A DNA stretch of 64,000 nucleotides from Piscinibacter gummiphilus (GTDB taxonomy: Bacteria; Pseudomonadota; Gammaproteobacteria; Burkholderiales; Burkholderiaceae_C), in assembly GCF_002116905.1 (NCBI RefSeq), contig NZ_CP015118.1, positions 1,426,001 to 1,490,000 of the forward strand, in the 5' to 3' direction. Below, piece after piece: positions 37,645-46,644 of this stretch; the stretch's first letter is position 1; the number at the start of each line of letters is the position of its first letter. The notes beneath the pieces were generated by a model. It saw only the letters and a list, made by a program, of their open reading frames with translations, was not told where the DNA came from and searched no databases. A program made the translations under genes and the position numbers.

Positions 37645-38977
37645 GCGCCTTGTCCTTCGTCAGCAGGTCCCGCAGGTCCTCGCCGGGGTCCGGCTGTGGC
37701 TGCATCTGGACATCGTCGGGCAACGAGCCGATCCGCGCGATGTTGCCGTAGAAGTAGGCGCTGCTCTTGGGCTTGCGCTCCATCGTCGTGCGGTCGACCC
37801 CGATGAGGCCGAACTGCATCTTGTAGCCGAAGTACCACTCGAAGTTGTCGAAGGCGGACCAGTAGAAGTACCCCAGCACCTGGATGCCTTCGGCGATGCA
37901 CTGGTGGACGCCCGCCAGCGATCGGCCGATGAACTCGACCCGGTCCTTGTCGTTGGCGACGGCCGCCCCGTTCTCGCTGATGAGGATCGGCTTGTCGGTC
38001 TCGCGGGCGATGGTCCGCAGGACGCCGGCCAGGGCCTCCGGCGCGAACTCGAACTTCATCTGCGTCTGCATGGTGCCGGCGGGCACGTGGTACCGGCCGC
38101 CGACGTCGTAGATGGTCCGGGTGTAGGTCTGCGTGGAAACGAAGTCGTCATCGGCGATCAACGGCAACCATTGGCGGAACTTTCGTTGCCAGGCATCCAG
38201 CGCGTACTTCTCCGCGCCGGGCTTGGCCTGTGCCTGCTGCAGGGACAGGGAGAAGCCGACCTTGGCATGCGGTGCGACACGGCGGATCACGGCCCGTGCG
38301 GCCCGGTGCGCGGCCATGACGGTGGCGACGCCCTTCGCATCGACGGCCCCGATGAAGCTGCAATACAGCGACTCGTCGTCGATGCCGCAGCGCTCCGCGG
38401 CGGTCTTCTTCCATTGGTTGTTCGAGATGCGGTCGATCGCATCCCGGTCCCCCTTCACGATGAGCTGCTGGACATAGTCGTGCAACACGGCAGAGATGTT
38501 GCATTCGTTCATCGTCACGACGTGCCGCACCCGCGCTCCCAGTCGCTGCATGACGCGCTCGACGTACTGCGCGAAGCGCACCGGCGTCTCGTCGCCTCGC
38601 CAGCCTCCGAACTTCATCAGCCACTGGGGCGAGGTGAAGTGGTGCAGCGTGATGACCGGCTCCAGGCCGTGCCGGATGCAGGTGTCGCAGACGTCGGCAT
38701 AGTGGTCCAGAACCTCGTCGCTCCATACCCCCGGGGCGGGTTCCACGCGGGCCCACTCGATGGAGAAGCGGTACGCCTTCAAGCCGAGCCTGGCGAGCAA
38801 CTCGATGTCGGTGGCGTAGCGGTTCCAGTGATCCAGCGCGTCACCGGACGGTTCGACGAAGGGCGAACCGGGCAGTTGTTCCTCGAGCCAGAGGTCGGCG
38901 TTGGTGTTGCGACCCTCGACCTGGTGGGCCGAAGTGGCGGCACCCCAGAGGAAGCCGGCGGGGAATGTTCGCTGCAT
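37637..38977 (-). CDS. GH1 beta-glucosidase
   Basis: A 446-residue retaining glycosidase, probably cytoplasmic (no signal). The start FPAGFLWGAATSAHQVEG is the family signature. The acid/base Glu lies in TMNECNIS, where the usual NEP is NEC. The nucleophile is in ILISENGAAV, and the aglycone/glucose-binding GYFYWSAFDNFEWYFGYKMQFGL is intact. Start at 38977. It heads the operon that continues into the dehydratase, so it likely releases glucose, galactose or fucose from imported glycosides. With GH78 it could complete hydrolysis of rutinose- or neohesperidose-type sugars (inference). Confidence 0.88.
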   Translation of the reverse strand: MQRTFPAGFLWGAATSAHQVEGRNTNADLWLEEQLPGSPFVEPSGDALDHWNRYATDIELLARLGLKAYRFSIEWARVEPAPGVWSDEVLDHYADVCDTCIRHGLEPVITLHHFTSPQWLMKFGGWRGDETPVRFAQYVERVMQRLGARVRHVVTMNECNISAVLHDYVQQLIVKGDRDAIDRISNNQWKKTAAERCGIDDESLYCSFIGAVDAKGVATVMAAHRAARAVIRRVAPHAKVGFSLSLQQAQAKPGAEKYALDAWQRKFRQWLPLIADDDFVSTQTYTRTIYDVGGRYHVPAGTMQTQMKFEFAPEALAGVLRTIARETDKPILISENGAAVANDKDRVEFIGRSLAGVHQCIAEGIQVLGYFYWSAFDNFEWYFGYKMQFGLIGVDRTTMERKPKSSAYFYGNIARIGSLPDDVQMQPQPDPGEDLRDLLTKDKAHD

Positions 38978-39229
38978 GTGTTTCGATTCCGTGTTGGTCG
39001 TTCGGCGGGTGTTCCGAGGGATTCTCCGGACGGCACTGCGGCGCGCACACAGTGCTTGTCCGCGCACCGCATGGGTGGCCGGGGTTCGCTCGATGGGGGG
39101 CGGGGTTGGGGATACCCCCCGGTCTGGCGGGGCCGGACGGACGTTTCGAGCCGCGCCGGGGCGAGCTTCGCCCGCGCGCGGCCTCGCGGACGGCGATCTC
39201 GGAGGGCGGGACGCAGGAGGAGGCCCGGC

Positions 39230-39244
39230 ATTAGCCGGGCTTAT
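39230..39244. promoter_or_regulatory. LysR-box palindrome upstream of GH1 operon
   Basis: ATTAGCCGGGCTTAT differs at one position from ATTAGCNNNGCTAAT. It lies in the 297-base gap 38978-39274 between the MFS gene and the GH1 gene, both leftward, and is centred ~260 bases before the GH1 start. The gap therefore probably has its own promoter; nothing else notable was seen in it. Confidence 0.55.
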
Positions 39245-39274
39245 CCCGCAGTTCAGCTCGAACGTGTGGTGTCG

Positions 39275-40702
39275 TCAGGACGAACGTTTGACGGGCACGA
39301 TCAGCGCCGCGGCCACGACGACGACGGCGGCGCCGACGATCCAGACCAGCTGGTAGGAGCCCGTCAGGGCGACGACCTGGCCCGCGACGATCGGGCCCAA
39401 GGTCATGCCCAGCGTGGTGGAGGCGTTCGTCATGCCGAGATCGCGGCCCGCGGATCCGTCCTTGTCGGGCAGCACCTCGATCATCAGCGCGGTGTCGATC
39501 GCGTAGTACATGCCGAGGGCGATGCCGGCGATGGCCTGCTGGATGAAGATCGCGGGGAGCGTCGGCCAGAAGGCGGGCACGAGGAAGGAGAAGGCCATGG
39601 CCAGCGACCCGACGATCACGAAGATCTTGCGCTTCTTCCAGCGGTCCGACAGCTTGGCGGAGAGGGCCATCGCGATCAGCGTGGCAGGCAATGCCACCAG
39701 GCCCATCAGCGGCGCGATCTTGGCGGCTTCGGTCACCGACAGCGCCGGCTGGATGTAGCTCTGCAGCATGTAGACGGCGAAGGTGCCGGTCAGCTGCCAG
39801 CCCAGCATGAAGACGGCGCGGCCGGTCCACACGAACGCGAAGTCACGGTCCTTCAGGGAGGCGAACAGCGAGCGGAACATGTCCCAGGGCGAGACCTTCG
39901 GCGCCCGCAGGTCGAGTGACGAACGGTCCGGCGCGAAGCGCAGGAAGGCGAAGCACAGGACGATCAATGCGACCCCCAGGGGGAGGGCCGCATTGACGCC
40001 CATCACGGCGTACAGCTGCCCCGTCGTCACGGCGCCGCACAGCGCGCCCAGCATCAGGCCCAGGCCACCCAGCGTCGATACGCGCGCGAGGTTGTCTTCC
40101 GGGACACGGTCGGCGACCGTGGTGTTGAGCGGGCCCTGGGCCAGGCTCACCGCCAGTTGAACGAGCGAGAACGCTGCGATCAACAGCCCCACGGTCGTCG
40201 AGAAGCGCAGTGTCGTGATCGCCGCCGCGCCGAGCACCGCTCCCGCGGCGATCCAGGGCGCGCGCCGGCCCCAGGCCGATCGCGTGCGGTCCGAGAGGAC
40301 GCCGACGATGGGTTGAACCAGCATGGTGAGGGCGAACACGATGGTCATGCCCAGAGAGAGGGCGCCGGCACGGGCCACCTCGTAACGGCTCAGCAGGTCG
40401 AGGAGTCGGGTTTGCTCCGCATCGGGAACGACCTTGCCCGCCGTGATGGCGGCTTTGAGGTCGGTCAGCTGCTTCAGGTCGACGCTGGCGTCGGGCCCGA
40501 CGAAGAACTTGGCGAACTCGATTCGCTGGAGCTCGAGGGGGAAGATGATGGACGACACGCCGCCGAGCGCCGCCGTGATGGCGAAGACGGCCAGCGGCAT
40601 CGCGATCTTGTAGCGGCGGAAGGCAGGCCCCGGCGTGTACTTGCCGGTCGGCTCCGCCGCGGCCGCCTCGGGCCCTGCGTGTTCGTGGACGATGGTCGTC
40701 AT
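39275..40702 (-). CDS. MFS sugar transporter
   Basis: A 475-residue major facilitator with ~12 membrane segments and the family A-motif-like GVLSDRTRSAWGRRAPWI between segments 2 and 3. An extra periplasmic or loop region rich in charge (VDLKQLTDLKAAITAGKVVPDAEQTR) follows segment 1. A paralogue with the same insertion is at 49992. It lies between the GH43-like gene and the GH1 operon, so it probably imports the glycoside or sugar that GH1 or the sugar-acid pathway uses. Substrate and coupling ion are not deducible. Confidence 0.85.
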   Translation of the reverse strand: MTTIVHEHAGPEAAAAEPTGKYTPGPAFRRYKIAMPLAVFAITAALGGVSSIIFPLELQRIEFAKFFVGPDASVDLKQLTDLKAAITAGKVVPDAEQTRLLDLLSRYEVARAGALSLGMTIVFALTMLVQPIVGVLSDRTRSAWGRRAPWIAAGAVLGAAAITTLRFSTTVGLLIAAFSLVQLAVSLAQGPLNTTVADRVPEDNLARVSTLGGLGLMLGALCGAVTTGQLYAVMGVNAALPLGVALIVLCFAFLRFAPDRSSLDLRAPKVSPWDMFRSLFASLKDRDFAFVWTGRAVFMLGWQLTGTFAVYMLQSYIQPALSVTEAAKIAPLMGLVALPATLIAMALSAKLSDRWKKRKIFVIVGSLAMAFSFLVPAFWPTLPAIFIQQAIAGIALGMYYAIDTALMIEVLPDKDGSAGRDLGMTNASTTLGMTLGPIVAGQVVALTGSYQLVWIVGAAVVVVAAALIVPVKRSS

Positions 40703-40778
40703 TCCTGGTCTCCGGTGATCATGCCGGCGCGTGCGTCCGGCACATGAAAAGTGATGGCTTCAGCTTCGCCTCGGGCGC

Positions 40779-41840
40779 TCATTCGAATTCTTCGAGCGAC
40801 CATTCCGATCGCCACTCGATGCGGGGCCGGTCGCCGTCGAAGCGCAGCGGAAGCCACACATGACCCGACTTCGATGTGTCGACCGCGGCAAACAAGGTGT
40901 GAGCCAGCTGCTTGTCTTCGTCGCTCAGCTCCTGCTTCGGGACCGCGAAGGCCTTCTCGAAGATGGACCACACACGGGCGGACAGTTCCCCGCTCTCGAA
41001 TTCGGCGCCCTCCAGGGTGAGCCACCGGTCCGCGATGGCGATGTAGAGGTCGCGCTTGCCCGGATGCTTGAACACGGAGCTGATCTGCGAGTTGAAGGAG
41101 GTCCGGGTCACATCGGTCGGGTGCAGGTCACCCAGCTCCGTCCACGGGCCGTGGATGTTCTCCGCGACCGCCGCTTCCGATGGGTTGGGGAAGTAGTGGG
41201 TCGTTCCCGACGTCAGCAGGTAGTGCTTGCCTTGTCTGTGGAAGTGCGCCGGTGCCTCCCGGACCGACGGCACGCCGGGGCGAGGGAAGTGGGCGCTGTG
41301 GTGGCCGGTGAAGTCCGTGTAGTCGTCGGTCAGGTCGGCGCAGATCATGTCCGAGTGGACGCGTTCGAACACCATGGTGCCGCGCCCGGTGATCGAGTCC
41401 ACGACCAGGTCGAAGTCGCCGGCGCTCATGCCCAGCGGCAACTGATCGCGGCGGACGAGTTCGTAGGGGCCCAACAGCGAATCCGCCGTGAGCACGGATC
41501 GGGTCTGCGCGGTCTCGCCCATGACCTTGATCCAGCACACGTACTTCCTGGTCTTTGCGTTGAAGACGATGTGAGGACGGTCCATCATCCGGGCCGGGTG
41601 CAGCGGCGAGCTCCGGTCTTCGGGCTCGGGGGCGATGATGACGCCGCGGTCCTCCCAGTGGTACAGGTCCTTGGACGAGTAGCACTTCACGCCCCAGTGC
41701 CAGATGTCGTCCTTGCCCGTGGTGCGTTCCTTGTTCTCGCCGTACCAGAAGAACGTATCGCCTTCCTGGATGACTGAGCCGCCATGAATTGCGATCGGTT
41801 TGCCGGAGATATCCAGCCAGGTCATTCCAGGGCGAAACAT
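40779..41840 (-). CDS. GH43-like five-bladed beta-propeller glycosidase
   Basis: A 353-residue protein resembling GH43 enzymes of the galactanase-like subfamilies. IAIHGGSVIQEGDTFFWYGENKE sits near the start, followed by HWGVKCYSSKDLYHWEDRG, RPHIVFNAKTRKYVCWIKV and SAGDFDLVVDSITG. No signal peptide. In several related GH43 subfamilies the catalytic base is displaced or missing, and I cannot locate it confidently. ATG at 41840 is the sensible start. It is first in a leftward unit with the MFS carrier. Beta-galactose or alpha-arabinose release are possible activities. Confidence 0.65.
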   Translation of the reverse strand: MFRPGMTWLDISGKPIAIHGGSVIQEGDTFFWYGENKERTTGKDDIWHWGVKCYSSKDLYHWEDRGVIIAPEPEDRSSPLHPARMMDRPHIVFNAKTRKYVCWIKVMGETAQTRSVLTADSLLGPYELVRRDQLPLGMSAGDFDLVVDSITGRGTMVFERVHSDMICADLTDDYTDFTGHHSAHFPRPGVPSVREAPAHFHRQGKHYLLTSGTTHYFPNPSEAAVAENIHGPWTELGDLHPTDVTRTSFNSQISSVFKHPGKRDLYIAIADRWLTLEGAEFESGELSARVWSIFEKAFAVPKQELSDEDKQLAHTLFAAVDTSKSGHVWLPLRFDGDRPRIEWRSEWSLEEFE

Positions 41841-42288
41841 GGTTACTCCACGGTTACTGCGAGGTGGACGGGGGCTGCACGGCCGGGCCCGCCTTGGGGG
41901 GCTCGCCGGTACGGACCGGCGGGCGCGGTGCATTGTCGACGTCGTTCACGGGTGCGTCCTATAGCTCGCTGCTTCTGCTCAACATTCGATGTACTAATGT
42001 GGGCGGATCACGAATCGGCGGCGTTGGCGTCAGGCCAGAGAGGTGGGCATGTTGTGCGCGCGACATCTCGCGGTCGGTTGCGCCGAGGCGGTGGGCCTCG
42101 AACTTTTTACCGGGTTTTCACTGTTCAAGTGCTGCAGTGCATCAGATCCTGAAGCAGCACGAGCCTGATGCAGTGTGGTGAATCTCCAGTCGCTCCGGAA
42201 TCGCTGCTGGGGCACCATCGTGCGGAGAACCGTGGTCATGCGGCGGGAGGCCGTTCGCCACGCCCATCCGACAAAGGAGCACATCCGC
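41841..42288. promoter_or_regulatory. Divergent promoter region GH43-like / sugar dehydrogenase
   Basis: A 448-base gap without a gene. ATTCGATGTACTAAT at 41984-41998 is a weaker copy (three mismatches) of the window palindrome. It is centred ~150 bases before the GH43-like gene and ~300 before the SDR gene. A ribosome-binding AAAGGAG precedes the SDR start. Nothing else stands out. Confidence 0.4.
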
Positions 42289-43056
42289 ATGAAAAACTCT
42301 TCCGCCATCTATCCCAGCCTGGCCGGCAGGCACATCTTCATCACCGGGGGCAGTTCGGGGATCGGTGGCGACATGGTGGCCGCGTTCGCGCGACAGGGGG
42401 CCCGCGTGTCCTTCGTCGGACGCAGTGCCTCGTCGGCTGAGAAGGTCGTGCGCGCCTGTGAGGGTGCGGCGGTTCAACCGCACTTCATCCCCGTCGATCT
42501 CGCCGACGTGGACGCCTTGCGCGCCGCGTTCGGTGAAGCGATCGAGCGATCCGGTGACCTCGATGTCCTGGTGAACAATGCCGCCAACGACGAGCGCCAC
42601 GCCTTCCTCGAGGTGACACCCGAGTACTTCGATCAGCGCGTGGCCATCAACCTCAAGGCGCACTTCTTCGCGGCACAGGCCGCGTTGCCGTCGATGCGGC
42701 GGCGTGGGGGTGGCAGCGTCATCAACGTCGGCTCGACCAGCTGGAAGCTCAAGGGGGCAGGCTACGCGGCCTACGCGACCTGCAAGTCGGCGGCCACCGG
42801 GCTGACGCGCAGCCTGGCTCGCGAGTTCGGTCCCGACAGCATCCGCGTCAACACGTTGACGCCGGGCTGGGTGATGACGGAGCGGCAGCTCGACCGGTGG
42901 GTGGACGAGGCCGGGGAACGCGCCATGGACGAGAACCACTGTCTGCCGGGGCGCATCCTGGGAAGCGATGTGGCCGATCTCGCCCTCTTCCTGGCTGCCG
43001 ACGAGAGCCGGATGATCACGGCACAGGAGTTCGTCATCGACGCAGGGTGGACCTGA
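42289..43056 (+). CDS. Short-chain dehydrogenase, probable aldose 1-dehydrogenase
   Basis: A 255-residue SDR with YPSLAGRHIFITGGSSGIGGDM at the N-terminus (NAD(P) motif), NNAANDERH, an active-site Ser in INVGSTSWK and catalytic YATCK. The YPSL-GR-x-x-x-ITGG opening is shared with bacterial L-arabinose/galactose/fucose-type sugar dehydrogenases. It would make the sugar lactone that feeds the IlvD/Edd dehydratase, SDR and FAH hydrolase of the divergent operon. No dedicated lactonase gene is evident nearby. The sugar identity is inferred only from context. Confidence 0.78.
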   Translation: MKNSSAIYPSLAGRHIFITGGSSGIGGDMVAAFARQGARVSFVGRSASSAEKVVRACEGAAVQPHFIPVDLADVDALRAAFGEAIERSGDLDVLVNNAANDERHAFLEVTPEYFDQRVAINLKAHFFAAQAALPSMRRRGGGSVINVGSTSWKLKGAGYAAYATCKSAATGLTRSLAREFGPDSIRVNTLTPGWVMTERQLDRWVDEAGERAMDENHCLPGRILGSDVADLALFLAADESRMITAQEFVIDAGWT

Positions 43057-43085
43057 GTCGATCGCCCGGGCTGAAGTCTTTGAAG

Positions 43086-43121
43086 GCTGGCCTGGCGCCC
43101 GACGAGGGTCGCCAGGCCAGC
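43086..43121. terminator. Two-way terminator hairpin
   Basis: GCTGGCCTGGCG (43086-43097) and CGCCAGGCCAGC (43110-43121) form a perfect 12-base-pair stem; the loop itself can pair CCC with GGG. It lies in the 73-base gap between the convergent SDR and tonB genes, and is the clearest intergenic stem in the window. Confidence 0.65.
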
Positions 43122-43129
43122 TAGCCGGG

Positions 43130-43828
43130 TCACTGACCTCTGAAGACCACGTCCAGCGGCACGATCATCTCGGCCTCTCCGGTGGCGCTGCACTGGATGC
43201 GGCGAACCGCCGGCAGGACGTAGCGCTGATAGGCCTTGGGACCGGAGACCGGCTGCACGTCGACGATCCGGTTTCCTTGAACGCGAAGGGAAACCTTGAC
43301 GGTGCCATCGATGCCGACTTTGTCGTAGACCCCATCGAGCGCCTGCTGGAGGGTCGCCATGTACCCCGGGCAGGCGATGGATGCCTCGACGCTCACGGGG
43401 GCCGGCGGCGGTGCGGGGGGCGCAGGCGGCGCGGGCGGCGGCGGCACGGGCTGCGTCGTCTGGACCGCCGTGATCGTCGGGGCCGCAGGCGCTGCCACGG
43501 CCACCTCGGGTGGGGGCACGTACGCGGGCGGCGGCGGCTTGGGCGCCTTCGGCGCATCCACGATCTTCTCGACCTTCCGCGGCGGTGGCGGCGGTGGCGG
43601 CGGGGGCGGAGGTGGTGGCGGCGGCAGCTTGACCTCCTGGATGATGCTCGCCTCGAGCGGTTTCTTGACCACCTCGACCGCCTTGCGGGCCAGGCCGGAC
43701 ACGAGGGCATAGCCCAGCAACCCGTGGAAGCCGACCATCACGGCCAGGCCGACGGGGCTGAACTTTCCTTTCGGCTTGAAGTCCCGGCTGGGACGTGGTG
43801 CGGGGGCGTTGATTGCGCTGGCATTCAT
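43130..43828 (-). CDS. tonB: TonB energy transducer
   Basis: Transmits inner-membrane energy to TonB-dependent receptors. The 232-residue protein has one N-terminal membrane segment (FSPVGLAVMVGFHGLLGYALVSG, ~23-45) and a run of 15 consecutive prolines near residue 70. More Pro/Ala-rich spacer follows, then a C-terminal TonB fold (ALDGVYDKVGIDGTVKVSLRVQGNRI, then YQRYVLPAVRRIQC). The start overlaps the exbD stop by 4 bases, so it is the last gene of an exbB-exbD-exbD-tonB operon. Proximity suggests it serves the receptor at 24325 and related uptake. Confidence 0.9.
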   Translation of the reverse strand: MNASAINAPAPRPSRDFKPKGKFSPVGLAVMVGFHGLLGYALVSGLARKAVEVVKKPLEASIIQEVKLPPPPPPPPPPPPPPPRKVEKIVDAPKAPKPPPPAYVPPPEVAVAAPAAPTITAVQTTQPVPPPPAPPAPPAPPPAPVSVEASIACPGYMATLQQALDGVYDKVGIDGTVKVSLRVQGNRIVDVQPVSGPKAYQRYVLPAVRRIQCSATGEAEMIVPLDVVFRGQ

Positions 43829-44259
43829 TGGACGAACTGCTCCGAGCCGACGATTCCGATCTTGGTGAGCCCCTGCCGTTGCGCCGAGGCCATGACCCCT
43901 GCGACGACTTCATATCGCGCCTTGCGGTCCGGTCGCAGGTGCACCTCCGGCTGGATCGGTTGGGCCGCGATCAGCTCCATGCGACGCTGCAGTTCCGGCA
44001 TGTCGGGGATGCTCTCGCCGTTCCACAGGATGGTGCTGCTCGCATCGATGTCCAGCCGCAAGACCTCAGGCTCCACCGTCGGCGGCGGCGGGTTGCCGGT
44101 CGGCATGTTGATGTCGACGGAATGAAGCTGGATCGGGATGGTGATGATCAGCATGATGAGCAGGACCAGCATCACGTCGATCAGCGGCGTGGTGTTGATG
44201 TCCATCATGGGTTCGTCCGCCGTCGCGGTGTATCGACGGGCTTTCGCCTTGTTTTTCAT
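43825..44259 (-). CDS. exbD: ExbD biopolymer transport protein (copy 1)
   Basis: A 144-residue protein with one membrane segment near residues 22-42 (MDINTTPLIDVMLVLLIMLIITIP) carrying the conserved Asp that takes part in proton flow. A periplasmic domain of the ExbD/TolR type follows. It lies 3 bases after the second exbD and overlaps tonB. Works with ExbB to energise TonB. Confidence 0.92.
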   Translation of the reverse strand: MKNKAKARRYTATADEPMMDINTTPLIDVMLVLLIMLIITIPIQLHSVDINMPTGNPPPPTVEPEVLRLDIDASSTILWNGESIPDMPELQRRMELIAAQPIQPEVHLRPDRKARYEVVAGVMASAQRQGLTKIGIVGSEQFVQ

Positions 44260-44262
44260 TCG

Positions 44263-44691
44263 TCACCCGTTGGATGGCGGTTCGGTGATGAACCCGATCT
44301 TCGAGATGCCCGCCCGCTGGCACGCATAGATGATGCGGCCGACGGGTTCGTAGTCGCTCTTCCAGTCGCCCCGGATGTGGACGCCCGGCTGGGGCGACAT
44401 CACGGCCACCTTCTTCAGCCGGTCGACGAGCGCCTCCGTGTCCCTGATGGGCGCGTCGTACCAGTAGATGCGACCCGCACGGTCGACCGAGATGACGATG
44501 TCTTCCGGTTTGCTCTCCCGGACTTCGTTGCGCTCTTTCGGCAGATCGACCGGCACCGAGTAGTTCACCACCGGAATCGTGATCAGGAAGATGATCAGCA
44601 GGACCAGCATCACGTCGACGAGCGGCGTGGTGTTGATCGTCGAAACGAGCTGGTCTTCTCCGGCACCCGAAGAAGGAATGTTCATGCCCAT
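44263..44691 (-). CDS. exbD: ExbD biopolymer transport protein (copy 2)
   Basis: A 142-residue ExbD with membrane segment STINTTPLVDVMLVLLIIFL and its conserved Asp at about residue 27, plus a periplasmic domain including PQPGVHIRGDWKSDYEPVG. It lies 22 bases after exbB. It differs from the neighbouring copy by enough to be an old duplication; operons with two ExbD proteins occur in proteobacteria and Xanthomonas-like TonB systems. Starts at 44691 and 44685 are both possible. Confidence 0.9.
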   Translation of the reverse strand: MGMNIPSSGAGEDQLVSTINTTPLVDVMLVLLIIFLITIPVVNYSVPVDLPKERNEVRESKPEDIVISVDRAGRIYWYDAPIRDTEALVDRLKKVAVMSPQPGVHIRGDWKSDYEPVGRIIYACQRAGISKIGFITEPPSNG

Positions 44692-44713
44692 GGCAGCGCT
44701 TCCTCGGCCGGCG

Positions 44714-45547
44714 TCAGGCCGTCTGCGGTTTCGCGAGCAGGACCGAGTGGAGTTCTCCGCTGAAGTCGCGCACGTTGTCCATCACGGCCGTGTTCCGGCG
44801 CAGCAGCCAGTTGTATCCCAGCACCGCGGGCACCGCCACGGCGAGACCGATGGCCGTCATGATGAGTGCCTCGCCCACCGGGCCGGCCACCTTGTCGATG
44901 GAGGCCTGGCCCGCGACACCGATGGCGGTCAACGCGTGGTAGATGCCCCAGACGGTGCCGAAGAGGCCGACGAACGGGGAGGTCGAGCCGACGGTCGCCA
45001 GCAGCGACATGCCGTTGGACAGGCGACGCTGCACCCGCTCGGTGGCGCGGTGGATCGACAGATCCACCCAGTCGTTGAAGTCCACCGCGGCCCGCAGGCC
45101 GCTGTGCTTCTGCGTCGCTTCGATGCCGGCTTCGGCAATGAACCGGAACGGGCTTCCATCGGCCAATCGGGTTGCGCCGGCCTTGACCGTTCCGGCCTCC
45201 CAGAAGTCCTTCTCGGCCTTCGCGGCCTGGCGGCCCATGCGGGACTGCTCGAGGAGCTTCGTCACGATGACGTACCAGCTGGCCATGCTCATGATCGCCA
45301 GCATCACCAGCACGCCCTTCGCGACGGCGTCACTCTGGCGCCACATCGCTTCCACGCCGTACGGGTTGTCCACCTTGGCGGCCGCGGCCTTGGCGACAGG
45401 CGCTGCGGACGCCACGGCGGCCGGCACCGACGACGCGGGTTGATCCGCCTGCGCCACCGCCGCATCCGTACCGACCAGCATTCCCAGGCAAAGGCACGCG
45501 GCCGAGGCCACCCGTTGCATCCAATACTTCCGCACACTCATCGTCAC
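44714..45547 (-). CDS. exbB: ExbB/TolQ-family proton channel protein
   Basis: A 277-residue MotA/TolQ/ExbB protein. It has an N-terminal signal-like segment (ASAACLCLGMLVGTDAAVA) and an Ala-rich periplasmic stretch. Three membrane helices follow: AVAKGVLVMLAIMSMASWYVIVTK, then TVGSTSPFVGLFGTVWGIYHAL and the helix with EALIMTAIGLAVAVPAVLGYNWL. First gene of the exbB-exbD-exbD-tonB operon. Confidence 0.92.
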   Translation of the reverse strand: MTMSVRKYWMQRVASAACLCLGMLVGTDAAVAQADQPASSVPAAVASAAPVAKAAAAKVDNPYGVEAMWRQSDAVAKGVLVMLAIMSMASWYVIVTKLLEQSRMGRQAAKAEKDFWEAGTVKAGATRLADGSPFRFIAEAGIEATQKHSGLRAAVDFNDWVDLSIHRATERVQRRLSNGMSLLATVGSTSPFVGLFGTVWGIYHALTAIGVAGQASIDKVAGPVGEALIMTAIGLAVAVPAVLGYNWLLRRNTAVMDNVRDFSGELHSVLLAKPQTA

Positions 45548-45963
45548 TTCTCCAACTGTCAGGTATTGATGGATTGAGCATCCGCGGACCCGAGGTGGTC
45601 TTCGCGACGCATGTCATGACGATAGTGAGGGGGGCTGTTCATCGCGATCGGACATGCCCGGGGCTGGGCGAAGCATGTGCCCGATGTGGGGTTCGGGCGC
45701 GTGCTCAGGTGACTCAGGGAATCCACCAATCTCCTTCGCCGCGAGATTTCGCTTCAACCCCTCTCCAACGGGGCCTCGGCCGTGGGAGTTCGACGCTTCG
45801 AAGCTCACATTAGGAAATCGAATGCAGCACATGGGCTGCGGGATGTCGCTCCCAAGTCCGCCTTTGTCGGTCAGAAGTCACTGAGCAGCGCCTCGCCTTG
45901 CGGGCCCTCGCGATCGGGCGGCTCTCTACAATCCGCAGTTCGCCAGCAAGCAGATCCATCATT
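45548..45963. promoter_or_regulatory. Divergent promoter region exbB / response regulator
   Basis: A 416-base gap with no convincing gene. ATTAGGAAATCGAAT at 45809-45823 is a weaker match (three mismatches) to ATTAGCNNNGCTAAT, ~150 bases before the response regulator and ~270 before exbB. No terminator or other repeat was recognised. Confidence 0.4.
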
Positions 45964-46644
45964 GTGAAAATCCTGATCGTGGAAGACGAGCCGGAGCTGG
46001 CCCAGGCAGTCGCTGCGGCATTTCGAAGAGACAACGCAGTGGTCGACTGCGCCGAGTCGCGTCTGGTGGCCGAACACCTGGTTCTCTCGGGCTCCCACGA
46101 CGTCGTCGTCCTGGACCGTGGACTTCCCGACGGGGATGGCCTGAAGCTGATCGAATTCATGCGGGACGCCGGATTGGCGGCACCTGTGCTGGTACTGACC
46201 GCGATGGGTGAAGTTGCCGAGCGGGTCAAAAGCCTGGACTGCGGTGCCGACGATTACCTGGCCAAGCCGTTTTCCATGGACGAGCTGACAGCGCGGGTGC
46301 GCGCGCTGACACGCCGGCCCAGCCTTCGCAGTGCCAACGTGAGCACGCTGGGGCGGCTTCGCTATGACCACGATCGACGCGAGGCGACCTGCGGCGAGGC
46401 GTTGCTGGTGCTGACCCGCCGGGAGCTCCTGGTTCTCGACACCCTGCTGCTGCATCGCGGCAGGACCGTGCTTCGAGACACCCTCCAGCAGGGCGTCTAC
46501 GGCGATGCGGAAGACATTCGCTCGAACTCGCTCGACGCCCACGTTTCGCGTTTGCGGAGCAAACTGCAGGAGGCGGATGCGCAGGTCGAGATCCACGCCA
46601 TTCGCGGCGTGGGTTACCTGATCAAGGCCACCGTCGCGGCATGA
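45964..46644 (+). CDS. OmpR-type response regulator
   Basis: A 226-residue two-component response regulator. The receiver domain (1-115) has acidic pocket EDEP, phosphoacceptor Asp51 in VVVLDRGLPDGDG, and Lys in LAKPFSMDEL. The C-terminal winged helix (~125-222) ends with IRSNSLDAHVSRLRSKL and IHAIRGVGYLI. GTG start at 45964. Its stop overlaps the sensor kinase start (ATGA). Targets unknown; a copy of the window palindrome lies in its upstream gap. Confidence 0.92.
   Translation: MKILIVEDEPELAQAVAAAFRRDNAVVDCAESRLVAEHLVLSGSHDVVVLDRGLPDGDGLKLIEFMRDAGLAAPVLVLTAMGEVAERVKSLDCGADDYLAKPFSMDELTARVRALTRRPSLRSANVSTLGRLRYDHDRREATCGEALLVLTRRELLVLDTLLLHRGRTVLRDTLQQGVYGDAEDIRSNSLDAHVSRLRSKLQEADAQVEIHAIRGVGYLIKATVAA

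Noticed and set aside
37547..39919. 790-codon plus-strand frame across the GH1 and MFS genes
   Set aside because: It overlaps two clear genes on the other strand and has no family features; typical antisense opening in GC-rich DNA.
43359..43712. Glycine-rich plus-strand frame
   Set aside because: It is the mirror of the poly-proline linker of TonB on the minus strand.
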